64,000 nucleotides of DNA from positions 56,611 through 120,610 of the forward strand of contig NZ_JAIETD010000001.1 of NCBI RefSeq assembly GCF_019745455.1, read 5' to 3'. How positions within the stretch are numbered: the stretch's first letter is position 1; every line of letters starts with the position of its first letter. Below are positions 9,675-18,836 of this stretch, piece after piece. The notes below the pieces were generated by a model, which was not told the origin of the DNA, did no database searches, and saw only the letters and a list, made by a program, of their open reading frames with translations. A program made the translations under genes and the position numbers. This DNA comes from Methylobacterium sp. (GTDB taxonomy: Bacteria > Pseudomonadota > Alphaproteobacteria > Rhizobiales > Beijerinckiaceae).

Positions 9675-10561
9675 AGGGCATCGTACTGGCCGGCGGCTCG
9701 GGCACGCGCCTGCACCCGGCGACCCTGTCGATCAACAAGCAGCTCCTGCCGGTCTACGACAAGCCGATGATCTACTACCCGGTCTCGGTGCTGATGCTGG
9801 CGGGCATCCGCGAGATCCTGATCATCTCGTCACCTGAGCACCTCGACAACTACAAGCGCCTGTTCGGCACCGGCGAGCAGTTCGGGCTCTCGTTCTCGTA
9901 TGCGCTGCAGCCGCGCCCGGAGGGTCTGGCCCAGGCCTTCATCATCGGCCGCGACTTCATCGGGACCGACGACGTCGCTCTCGTGCTCGGCGACAACCTG
10001 TTCTTCGGTTCCGGCATGACCAATCTGTTGAAGAAGGCGCGGACCCGCGGCACCGGCGCCACGGTCTTCGCTTATCATGTCGAGAATCCGCAGGCCTATG
10101 GCGTGGTCACCCTGGACAAGGAGGGCCGCCCGGTCCGCCTCGTCGAGAAGCCGCCCGAGCCCGAGAGCCCCTGGGCGGTGACGGGCTTGTACTTCTACGA
10201 CAACCAGGTCCTCGACATCGCTGCCGCGGTGACGCCCTCTGCGCGGGGGGAGCTCGAGATCACCAGCGTCAACCAGGCCTATCTTGATCGGGGCCAGCTC
10301 CATGTCGAGAAGATGTCCCGCGGCTATGCTTGGCTCGACACCGGCACCCATGACAGCCTGCTCGAAGCCTCCGAGTTCGTCCGCACGCTCCAGAACCGCC
10401 AGGGGCTGCAGGTCGCCTGTCTCGAAGAGATCGCCTACCTGCAGGGCTTTATCGACAAGGCGCAGCTCGTGGCCCATGGCGAGCTCTACAAGAAGACCGC
10501 CTACGGACAGAACCTCCTGAGGCTCGCACGGGAGGAGCATCCGAAGGACGCCGGGTACTGA
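9671..10561 (+). CDS. rfbA: glucose-1-phosphate thymidylyltransferase
   Basis: [37 protein letters not shown]; start overlaps the rfbD stop. Confidence 0.98.
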   Translation: MKGIVLAGGSGTRLHPATLSINKQLLPVYDKPMIYYPVSVLMLAGIREILIISSPEHLDNYKRLFGTGEQFGLSFSYALQPRPEGLAQAFIIGRDFIGTDDVALVLGDNLFFGSGMTNLLKKARTRGTGATVFAYHVENPQAYGVVTLDKEGRPVRLVEKPPEPESPWAVTGLYFYDNQVLDIAAAVTPSARGELEITSVNQAYLDRGQLHVEKMSRGYAWLDTGTHDSLLEASEFVRTLQNRQGLQVACLEEIAYLQGFIDKAQLVAHGELYKKTAYGQNLLRLAREEHPKDAGY

Positions 10562-10592
10562 GGCGGATGCTCCCTCGGCCGAGGGGTGAGGA

Positions 10593-12077
10593 TCATAGCG
10601 CCGGCGCCGGGGCAGGCACGGCCTTGACGGCAGGCGCCGGTTTCACTGGGGGCGTCACCGGCGCGACGGTCTTGGGCCGCGTCGTCACCGAGCCGGTGGC
10701 CGCCACATCTGCCGATGACGTCGCGCTGCTCGGGCTGTCGATCCCGTAGATGTCGTCGCGAAAGTGGGCGCGGCCGTCGGGGGTGGCGTAGCCCGTCAGG
10801 TAGACGAAGGTGACCGGGACCTGCTTGGGCAGCTTGATGTCCACGCGCTCGTTCGTCGCGATGCTGGTCTCGATCTCGATCGGTCCCCAGCTCGATCCCG
10901 GACCGTTCGGACCCTGGGCTCCTTCCAGGAGCCAGCCGGCGAGCTCCTTCACCTGAGCCACCCGCACGCAGCCATGGGAATGGAACCGCACGTCGCGGGC
11001 AAACAGCGATTTCGACGGCGTGTCGTGCATGTAGACCGCCTGACGGTTCGGCATGTCGATGCGTACTTGGCCGAGCGAGTTGTCGAGGCCTGAATCCTGG
11101 CGCAGCGTATAGGTCGCCGCCTTCTCGCTCGCCCAGTCGATCGCCGTCGGCTCGACCTCGACGCCGCCCGGTCCGAGGATGCGGATGCGCTCGCGCGCGA
11201 GATAGCCCGGGTCCTTGCGCATCCGCGGGATGATCTCCTTCTTGATGATGGAGACCGGGACAGTCCAGGTCGGGTTGAGGTTCACGTCGGTGATCCGCGC
11301 CTCGATCCGCGGCGTCGCTTTGTCGGGCTTTCCGACCACCGCGACGTAGCGGCGAACCACGCTGCCCCGCTCCACCGCCTCAACCGTTGCGGAGGGAATG
11401 TTCACCACGACGTAGCGGTCACTGAACGCGAAGGTGGAGCCGAGCTGCCGAGCCGCGGATGCCGCGAGCTGGCGCTGGCGAGTGGCCGCGGGAACGTTGA
11501 GCGCCGCTACGGTCTGCCGACCGACGAGGCCGGTCTCGGGAAGGCCGTGGCGGGCCTGGAAGGACTTCACCGCCGCCACCAAAGCGGAGTCGAGCTGGTC
11601 CGAAACCGGCGCATCGGCGGGAAGGTCTCCCACGAGCATGAGATGCCGGCGAAGAACCAGGATTAAAGGATCTCGGCCACCTGGCTTGACGACGAGGCCG
11701 GCTGGAAGCGACGCCCAGCCGCCCGCATCGACGATGCCCTGGTAGCGCTCGGCCATCTTCAGCGTGTCGAGGAAGGTCGAGGCCGAGAGCGTCGGCACCG
11801 GGTCGTCCGAGACCTTGGCGATGACGAGGGGTGGCAGCTCGCGCGATTTCTTCACCGCCGGCATCGATGCCGTCTCTGAGGCCGGCATCTCCGGAGCGGC
11901 GGTCGTAGGCACGGTGGTCGTTGCGGTCGCCGCCGGCACAATCGCCTTCGGCGGTGGCGATGCCACGTCCTGCGCGGCGGCCGCCCCGGTCAGGCCGAGA
12001 AGGAGCGAGAGCGGTGCGGAGATCGCAAGCGACCGACGTCGGCGGCGGCCAAGGAACATGAAGCGACGCGACGACAC
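10593..12077 (-). CDS. L,D-transpeptidase (YkuD) with peptidoglycan-binding domain
   Basis: Signal peptide; LDSALVAAVKSFQARHGLPETGLVGRQTVAALN (PG binding); HDTPSKSLFARDVRFHSHGCVRVAQ (YkuD catalytic motif). Confidence 0.95.
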   Translation of the reverse strand: MSSRRFMFLGRRRRRSLAISAPLSLLLGLTGAAAAQDVASPPPKAIVPAATATTTVPTTAAPEMPASETASMPAVKKSRELPPLVIAKVSDDPVPTLSASTFLDTLKMAERYQGIVDAGGWASLPAGLVVKPGGRDPLILVLRRHLMLVGDLPADAPVSDQLDSALVAAVKSFQARHGLPETGLVGRQTVAALNVPAATRQRQLAASAARQLGSTFAFSDRYVVVNIPSATVEAVERGSVVRRYVAVVGKPDKATPRIEARITDVNLNPTWTVPVSIIKKEIIPRMRKDPGYLARERIRILGPGGVEVEPTAIDWASEKAATYTLRQDSGLDNSLGQVRIDMPNRQAVYMHDTPSKSLFARDVRFHSHGCVRVAQVKELAGWLLEGAQGPNGPGSSWGPIEIETSIATNERVDIKLPKQVPVTFVYLTGYATPDGRAHFRDDIYGIDSPSSATSSADVAATGSVTTRPKTVAPVTPPVKPAPAVKAVPAPAPAL

Positions 12078-12182
12078 GGGAGCAGCCCTCGATGATCGAA
12101 CCCGCCGGAGGATGCGCAGCGATGGTTACCAATCTGCTGCAGGCCAGCCCTTATCCCGCGATCGTGCCCGGTGCCGGCCGAT

Positions 12183-12470
12183 CTATCGGCGAGAGTTCGA
12201 GCCGCGCCAGCCAGGCTTGCGATCGGACTCGGCCAGAGTGTCGCCGGAGGCCGGAAGCATCGACATATCCGCGATCTGCCGTCCGGCCTGCGACGTCGCC
12301 TCGCTGATCGCGCGAGCGCGGATGTCCGAGGGCAGCGCATCCCAGATTGCGGGCAGGGCCGCCATCGGCCCCCCGTCGGTCGGGCGCAGACTGGCGCCGG
12401 GCTGGTCGCGGGTTGACGCGAAGTAGGAGAGCGCGCCGATCACCAGCGCCGCACGAACGAGAAACGACAT
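12183..12470 (-). CDS. small hypothetical membrane-anchored protein
   Basis: 95 aa from ATG at 12470: MSFLVRAALVIGALSYFASTRDQPGA...; TM segment then soluble tail; the longer ORF call to 12899 reads as non-coding upstream. Confidence 0.5.
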   Translation of the reverse strand: MSFLVRAALVIGALSYFASTRDQPGASLRPTDGGPMAALPAIWDALPSDIRARAISEATSQAGRQIADMSMLPASGDTLAESDRKPGWRGSNSRR

Positions 12471-12791
12471 GGCCCGGTCCGAAACGCTCTGCCCTGCGGT
12501 TGTGCTGGCTCGCGCTGCAATGTCCCCCGACATCCCTAAAGCAGGCTGAGTCCCCGCAGAAAATACTGCGAGATGGTAAATCTCATGCGTCGTTCGCTCA
12601 TGTCGTAAAAGTTTGCCCCGAAACGAAACCTGCCTATTCAAAGGCTTGGTCATTCTCTGGAAAGCATCCCGGAACATCGCCTGGTGGTGTGGCAAGACTC
12701 GCTTAAGTCCGGTCTGCGACGGTTGGAGCCAGTCGAGTTCGAGGCGAACAAAGGGGCGTCGGAGCTGCCGTAAGGTGTCTTCGCGCTGTGC

Positions 12792-14717
12792 GTGTCGGTA
12801 TTGCGTATGTACAGTGCCCTGGCATCTCAGATCGATGCGCGTCTTGTCGGCCTCGTGCACGAGTCGGTGTATGACGATGCCAGCGTTCGGTTTCGGCACG
12901 AGCGTTTCCTGGTCTCACGGCTCGCCACCGGCGCGGTGATGATGGTGGCCTTGCCGCCATTCCTGCTCTGGCGCGGTGTGCCCAGCGGGATCGAGGCGAT
13001 GGCGATCGCGAGCCTGCTGCTCCCGGTCTGCGCCGCAGCCTTGCTGTCCCGGACCGGCATTCTCTGGATCGCACACGCGATCTCTTCGGCGGGTCTCGCC
13101 GGTCTCGTCGTCTGCATTGCCCTGATGACCGGAGGGGCCACGTCTGCAGCCGCGATCTGGCTCGTGGCGATCCCGCTCGAAGCCGTCGTGTCCGGCTCAC
13201 GCCGGGCAACGTTCGCCGCAGCGGTGATTGCGGCCGTCAGCGCGCTCATCATTGCCCTGGCACCGGCCTGGACCTTGAGCTCACCGGTCATCGAATGGTC
13301 GAGCAAGCTCGCGATGCCGGTGTTCGTCATTACCGCGATCGGGCACATCGCCGCTCAGGTCATCGATCACATCCGCCAGGAGAACCGGTGGCGTGCGAAG
13401 GCAAGGGACAACGAACTGCGCGATCGCATGCTGCTCTCCGCGATAGACGACCTCGTGACATGGCACGACCTCAACGGCCGCGTCCTTGAAGCGAGCGCCT
13501 CGGCCTCCAAGTTCGTCGGCGCCGACGCGGTCCGCCTGCGCGGCCATGGCCTTCTCGAACGCGTCCATGTCGGCGACCGGCCTGCCTTGCTCCAGACGCT
13601 CAGCGACGTGGCGGCGCACGGAGTCCCGACCACCGTCCGGTTCCGCCTGCATCTCGACAGCGCCGCCATCCGCGCGGAGGGCTCGCCCGGTGTGATCGTC
13701 GCCGAGATGCGTGCGCATCGGATCGAGAGTCGCAGCAGTGGGGTCGAGGGGTCCACGGTCGTGGCGGTCACCCGCGATGTCACCGAGCAGAGCCGCCACG
13801 CGGCCGAGCTCGAACGCGCCCGCGCCGAGGCCGAGCGGGCCGACGAGGTCAAGAGCCGCTTCCTCGCCACGGTGAGCCACGAGTTGCGCACGCCGCTCAA
13901 TGCCATCATCGGGTTCTCGCAGGTCCTGGCAGGAGAGGGCGCCGTCGCCCTCGATCCCGAGCGCAGCCGGGAATACGCGACGATCATCGGGGATTCCGGC
14001 CAGCACCTCCTCGAGGTGGTGAATACGCTTCTCGACATGTCGCGCATCCAGAGCGGCCATTTCGACTATGCTCCGGAGAGCCTCGACATCGGCGCCATGA
14101 TCCAGACCTGCTGCGACCTGATGCAGCTCAAAGCAGACGAAGCCGGAGTGGTCCTTGCCCGCGAGGGTGTGCCCGCGTCCCTCGAGATCACTGCCGATCC
14201 TCGCGCTTGCCGTCAGGTGCTGATCAACCTGCTTTCGAACGCCGTGAAGTTCACGCAAGCGGGCGGCCGCGTCGAAGTTGCCGCCTACCGCTCGCGAGAT
14301 AGCTTCCACCTCGTCGTCGCCGATAGCGGCATCGGGATCGCCGCGGACGATCTGCCGCGCGTCGTCGATCCGTTCTTCCAGGCCGGCGACGGATATCGCC
14401 GTGCCCATGAGGGAACAGGCCTTGGCCTCTCCGTCGTGCAGGGGCTCGTCGGGCTTCACGGCGGCGACATCACCATCGAGAGCACCGTCGGCAGCGGGAC
14501 CACCGTGACCGTGACCCTGCCGCTCGATTGCCGCCGCTCACGCAACGAGGGCGCCCCGACCCCGATCCGTACCGGGCCCCGCCGCTCCAGGTCCGGGAGC
14601 AGCGCCGTCCCGCCCGCAAAGGTGGCGACGGTGGCCATGTGGCGGCCCGTGGGCCTGTTCGATGCGGTCTCCGAGCCAGTCCGTGAGAGCTACGTTCCGG
14701 CGCGGCTGAGCGCATGA
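12792..14717 (+). CDS. PAS-domain sensor histidine kinase (PleC/DivL-like), N-terminal TM region
   Basis: H-box FLATVSHELRTPLNAIIGFSQ; N/G boxes NLLSNAVKFT, DSGIGIAADDLPRV, GTGLGLSVVQGLV; hydrophobic N-terminus. Confidence 0.95.
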   Translation: MSVLRMYSALASQIDARLVGLVHESVYDDASVRFRHERFLVSRLATGAVMMVALPPFLLWRGVPSGIEAMAIASLLLPVCAAALLSRTGILWIAHAISSAGLAGLVVCIALMTGGATSAAAIWLVAIPLEAVVSGSRRATFAAAVIAAVSALIIALAPAWTLSSPVIEWSSKLAMPVFVITAIGHIAAQVIDHIRQENRWRAKARDNELRDRMLLSAIDDLVTWHDLNGRVLEASASASKFVGADAVRLRGHGLLERVHVGDRPALLQTLSDVAAHGVPTTVRFRLHLDSAAIRAEGSPGVIVAEMRAHRIESRSSGVEGSTVVAVTRDVTEQSRHAAELERARAEAERADEVKSRFLATVSHELRTPLNAIIGFSQVLAGEGAVALDPERSREYATIIGDSGQHLLEVVNTLLDMSRIQSGHFDYAPESLDIGAMIQTCCDLMQLKADEAGVVLAREGVPASLEITADPRACRQVLINLLSNAVKFTQAGGRVEVAAYRSRDSFHLVVADSGIGIAADDLPRVVDPFFQAGDGYRRAHEGTGLGLSVVQGLVGLHGGDITIESTVGSGTTVTVTLPLDCRRSRNEGAPTPIRTGPRRSRSGSSAVPPAKVATVAMWRPVGLFDAVSEPVRESYVPARLSA

Positions 14718-14781
14718 GAAATCCGCGCCGCCACCAGGACCTCGGCAGCCCTTCTCCCAAGCGACCATTCAGGACGACATC

Positions 14782-15450
14782 ATGATGCGCGAGCCGGCCG
14801 CGAGGCGCGATCAGCGCGAGATCACCATCCCGTCGGACGCCCGGCCGTCGAGACGGGGTCGTCCCGCCTCGGGCGTCGCCGATCGTGGCGTCTGGAGCGC
14901 GGGCCTCGCCGTGGCAAGCGCCGGGGCGGCTTTGTGCCGGCGCCGTCCGGGCGAGATCCTCGCGATCCTCGTTGCCGTCAGCGCGGCCGGGGCGGTGTCG
15001 ATCAACGCGCTCGGCTCGCAGAAGGGGCGTCACCCCGCGCCCATCCTCGCCAACCTGAACCCTCGCCCTGCGCCTGTGACGCTGCCGCGTAAGGCGGCTA
15101 ACGCGGAGCCCGCGTCGGTAGAGACGAAGTCCGCGAGGACCGAGACTCCGCGTCCTGCCTCCAAGGACGCCATCGGCGAACTCATCAAGGCCGCCGAGCC
15201 GGCCCGCCCGGGAGACACTACGGCTTCCGTGACACCGAAGTCCCCGAGCGCCGACGAGGTGGTTGCAAAGGCGCAGCGCGCCCTGGTGAAGCTCGGCTAC
15301 GGCCCGCTGAAGACCGATGGCGTGCTCGGCGCGGGCACCCGCGCGGCGATCGCCAAGTTCGAGCGCGACCGCAAGCTCCCGGTGAAGGGTGAGCCGACCG
15401 GTCGCACCATGAGCGAACTCGCCGCCCGCGCCGCGATGCCGCGCGGATAG
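14782..15450 (+). CDS. peptidoglycan-binding domain protein
   Basis: C-terminal VVAKAQRALVKLGYGPLKTDGVLGAGTRAAIAKFERDRKLPVKGEPTGRTMSEL. Confidence 0.88.
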   Translation: MMREPAARRDQREITIPSDARPSRRGRPASGVADRGVWSAGLAVASAGAALCRRRPGEILAILVAVSAAGAVSINALGSQKGRHPAPILANLNPRPAPVTLPRKAANAEPASVETKSARTETPRPASKDAIGELIKAAEPARPGDTTASVTPKSPSADEVVAKAQRALVKLGYGPLKTDGVLGAGTRAAIAKFERDRKLPVKGEPTGRTMSELAARAAMPRG

Positions 15451-15512
15451 GCAGCGATGAGGTCGCCGGCCGCGGGCGTCATAGGCCGGCCGGAGATGCT
15501 ATAGGGGCGACG

Positions 15513-15854
15513 ATGGCACGCCTGCGCTCCGATTTTTGGGTCTCAGCCCACCTGCGCCGCCTCGGCGTCGAAGGGATCGCCGCCGTCCAGCGCCGGCGGG
15601 GCTCCCCGGAGGCGGGTTCGATTTTCGTCAAGGTCGATCGCCTCGACGGAACGGCCGACCTCTATGGCCCGGCCCCGCAATCGCTCATCGATGCTGAATC
15701 TGCCGGTGAACGACGCTTCTCCGCGCTCCTCACCGCCGCCTCGCCGCCGGACGTAGAAGCACGGATCGCCAGCGAGATCCGGTTCGATTCCGACCTCTGG
15801 ATCATCGAGATCGACGACCGCGAGGGTCGCCACCGGCTCGACCTCGCCGTGTGA
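15513..15854 (+). CDS. DUF1491 family protein
   Basis: 113 aa: MARLRSDFWVSAHLRRLGVEGIAAVQRRRGSPEAGSIFVKVDRLDG. Confidence 0.85.
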   Translation: MARLRSDFWVSAHLRRLGVEGIAAVQRRRGSPEAGSIFVKVDRLDGTADLYGPAPQSLIDAESAGERRFSALLTAASPPDVEARIASEIRFDSDLWIIEIDDREGRHRLDLAV

Positions 15855-15859
15855 GGCTG

Positions 15860-16984
15860 TCAGGATTGCCGGCGCGCCGCTGCCGGTAGAGCGGGTCGGA
15901 GAGGCGGGCGCTCGGCCATGCCAGGTCGTGAGCGCAAGGTCGCATCGGGCGCCTGGTAGGCCTGGTGGGCCTCGCCCGCGGCATTCCGTTCCGGCAACGG
16001 GCGGTTGATGATCGAGGCGATGAGATCGCGCGCTGCCGGGCGGGTGGTCGTCCGGAACAATCTCACGAGATCGAAGACCCGATCGACCGAGCGGGCGACC
16101 GTCTCGTTGAGGGTCAGGAAGATGTAGACGGCTTCCTCTTCGTGCAGGCCGGCCGCGCGCAGAGCCAGAGTGAGGAGCTCGTAGCGTCTGGATGGGTCCT
16201 GCACGGTGCCGAGGAAGCCTTGGGGGAGGCCGACGAGGTCCCCGAGCGCTCCAACGAAGCCTGCGACGTCGCGTCGGCCGGACAGGCCGGTGAGGATCGT
16301 TCCAGCCTCGCGGGGCGGCGGTGGACAGGGGCGGAGGGCCGCCGTGGCCGAAACCGCAGCCGTGATGGCTTCACGCTGAGCCTCGGAGGCGAACAGGAAC
16401 AGCGGCGCCAGATCGGCTGGCGCCACATCGTCACGGCCTAGGAGACGGGCTGCGAGGTCCGGGTCGAGACGGGCGCGGGCGATCAGGTTGCGCAGGACGT
16501 CGCCGGCCAAGTGGGCCCGCGGATTGGCGGCGAGCGCCCGGTCGATCTCCGGAAGGCCGCGGCTGGAGAGGTCAGCGAGCACGTGCCGGGTCAGATCTGA
16601 ACGCGCGGCGATGGCGGGGCCGATATCGCAGCCGTCGGCCAGAGCCAGTTCTATGATCTCGGCCGTCAGCACCGGTGCCGCGGCGATCACGATGTCCCGG
16701 CTCGCACCGCCGCGTGCCGCAAGCCGTGCCAGGATCGAGGGCGGGGTCTCAGGGAATGAAGCGAGCTTGCGGGCGACAGCCTCGGCGGTGGGTTCGTCGA
16801 CGATCGGAATCAGGCCGCCTGCCAGGGCTTCGAACGCCTCGACGGTGCGTAGGTCGCGAACCTTCGACGAGACGAAGAGGTCGGTCTGGACTCGGAGGAT
16901 CACCGGCTTCAGGTCGAGATGTTCGACCCGCGACAGTTCGATCAACCCGGAGAGATCGGGCGCATCGTCGAGGGATGGCGGCAT
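15860..16984 (-). CDS. DUF2336 domain protein
   Basis: LSRVEHLDLKPVILRVQTDLFVSSKVRDLRTVEAFEALAGGLIPIVDEPTAEAVARKLAS...; helical repeat pattern. Confidence 0.8.
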   Translation of the reverse strand: MPPSLDDAPDLSGLIELSRVEHLDLKPVILRVQTDLFVSSKVRDLRTVEAFEALAGGLIPIVDEPTAEAVARKLASFPETPPSILARLAARGGASRDIVIAAAPVLTAEIIELALADGCDIGPAIAARSDLTRHVLADLSSRGLPEIDRALAANPRAHLAGDVLRNLIARARLDPDLAARLLGRDDVAPADLAPLFLFASEAQREAITAAVSATAALRPCPPPPREAGTILTGLSGRRDVAGFVGALGDLVGLPQGFLGTVQDPSRRYELLTLALRAAGLHEEEAVYIFLTLNETVARSVDRVFDLVRLFRTTTRPAARDLIASIINRPLPERNAAGEAHQAYQAPDATLRSRPGMAERPPLRPALPAAARRQS

Positions 16985-17132
16985 GGCACTTCGATCACGC
17001 AGAACTCACAGTCTTCTTTCGTAGACCGGTAACGTGAATCGACCTTTAAGCACCTCCTGGATGTGCCGTCCCGCCCTGCATCAACCCGAACGGCTTGAAG
17101 GCGGGCCGAGGGTGATTGAACGATCGTCGCGG

Positions 17133-18686
17133 TCAGGCGGCCGTCGTCGTCTTCGGCATATCGCTGGCCTTGCTGATCCCGCCCTGGTTGGAGGTCGCCG
17201 GCAAAGGCATGACGACTGGCGTCACGGCGCCGGCCACCATCGGTCCCGTGATATGCGAATTCACGCCATCACTTTTCTGGGCAGGCACGGGCTGAGCTGG
17301 GACTGGGTTCTGTACGGGGAGTGGCGCAGCAGCGATCTGAACCGGCGCCTCAGGCTCGGCTTCCGCCGAATGCTCTTCGTCGGACTGGCTCGGTGGAGCA
17401 ATGACGTCGGTCGGGGTCTTCCAGACAAAGGCGTCGAGGCGGCCCGTCACCGGCGAGACCGGGCTCCACGTCTCGGAGGCGATCCCGTCGGCGATCCAGA
17501 GTGGATCGCGTCGTGCGCGCGTCGCCCGCGACAGCCACTCTCGGGCACGGCCGGATGACGCACCGTGTTCCGCTTCCTCGATCCGCGCCATGGCGAGGCA
17601 GGCGCGCACCGTCGGCTGGTCTGCCAGGAGGGGGCTGAGTGCTTCGCGGGCCTTGGCGAAGTCCTTCGCGTCGAAGGCGGCCTGGGACACGGCGAGGCGA
17701 GCCTCCGGGTTCCATGACGAGATCCGTGCCAGCGTCTCGGCGCGTGCCATCCGGTCACGTACCGAATCGCCAGTGCGCAGGTTGAGATAGGTTTTGGCAA
17801 GGTCCGGGTGCGGGTTTGCCCGCCAAGCCGCCTCGACGATCTTGGCGGCCTTCTTGAGGTCGCCGCGACGCGCCAGAAGTCGTCCCGCCAGAGCTGCCGC
17901 CGGCACCAGTTCCGGGGCAAGCTTCACGGCGCGCAGCACCCGCTCGGTCGCCGCATCCGGCTCGCCCGCTTCGCGCGTCTGGGCCGCTGCGGTGAGCAGC
18001 ACCGCGCGCTGGCGCCGCGAGGTCGACTTGTCGACGAGGCCGAGGGCGGCGCGTCGCTCGACAGTTTCTGTGGCTGCACTCCAGTCGCCGTCGGCGCACT
18101 GGGCCTCGAGCACAGCCTCGTTGGCCCAGGTCACGCTGGGAGCGAGCCGGGCGGCCTCCATGGCGTAGGCGCGGGCCGCCGTCTCGTCGGATCGGCGGCG
18201 TGCTTCAACGAAGAGCCCACGCAGGCCGAGCACGCGCGTCTCGGGGTCATCCACCATGCGCTGGAAGGCCTGCTCCGCGGCGTCGCGGTCCCCCGAGATC
18301 TGCGCCGCCTGCGCCTTCAGAAGGAGAGCCAGGGGCTCGGCCCCCAGCAGCCGCTCGGCGTCGCCGGCATGGCGTTTCGCCGCGAGCGGATCGCCCGAGC
18401 CCACCGCGACCATGCCGCGCGAGAGGGCCGAGTAGCCCTTGGCCCGGCGCCGTTCACGCGAGCCGCGGACGAGGTTGTCGGGCAGCGTGATGAGCCCGCG
18501 CACGATCGCCCAGACGAAGCCGATGAGGATGGCGGCGATCAGAACGCCGATCAGCGCGATGGCGAGGCTCGTCGCGACCTCGTAGCCGTTCCAGACGATG
18601 GTGACCGAGCCGGGACGGTCTGCGATCCACACCGCGCCGAAGGCAGCGAGCGCAAGAAGGGCCAGGAAGGCGAGGGCGCGCCACAT
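17133..18686 (-). CDS. hemY: HemY-like heme biosynthesis-associated membrane protein (HemY_N plus TPR)
   Basis: MWRALAFLALLALAAFGAVWIADRPGSVTIVWNGYEVATSLAIALIGVLIAA; TPR-rich C-terminus; downstream of mic60/hemD. Confidence 0.9.
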   Translation of the reverse strand: MWRALAFLALLALAAFGAVWIADRPGSVTIVWNGYEVATSLAIALIGVLIAAILIGFVWAIVRGLITLPDNLVRGSRERRRAKGYSALSRGMVAVGSGDPLAAKRHAGDAERLLGAEPLALLLKAQAAQISGDRDAAEQAFQRMVDDPETRVLGLRGLFVEARRRSDETAARAYAMEAARLAPSVTWANEAVLEAQCADGDWSAATETVERRAALGLVDKSTSRRQRAVLLTAAAQTREAGEPDAATERVLRAVKLAPELVPAAALAGRLLARRGDLKKAAKIVEAAWRANPHPDLAKTYLNLRTGDSVRDRMARAETLARISSWNPEARLAVSQAAFDAKDFAKAREALSPLLADQPTVRACLAMARIEEAEHGASSGRAREWLSRATRARRDPLWIADGIASETWSPVSPVTGRLDAFVWKTPTDVIAPPSQSDEEHSAEAEPEAPVQIAAAPLPVQNPVPAQPVPAQKSDGVNSHITGPMVAGAVTPVVMPLPATSNQGGISKASDMPKTTTAA

Positions 18687-18836
18687 GGGATCAAGAACTC
18701 CTGGATGCGGTGCCGCTGACGCGGACGACGCTTGTATCGGAAGATGGGGATGCACGCAGCCCCGACAGGACGAGCCACCCGCCGCAGAGCCTCCGATCGG
18801 AGGATTCTGCAGGAGATCGACGTGAGTGAATGTCGG

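Noticed and set aside
10572-10585. 14-bp palindrome CCCTCGGCCGAGGG between convergent rfbA and L,D-transpeptidase
   Set aside because: Possible bidirectional terminator but short and without a T-run; not called.
12471-12899. N-terminal extension of minus ORF 12183-12899
   Set aside because: Upstream residues look like non-coding sequence and cross the histidine kinase start; ATG at 12470 preferred.
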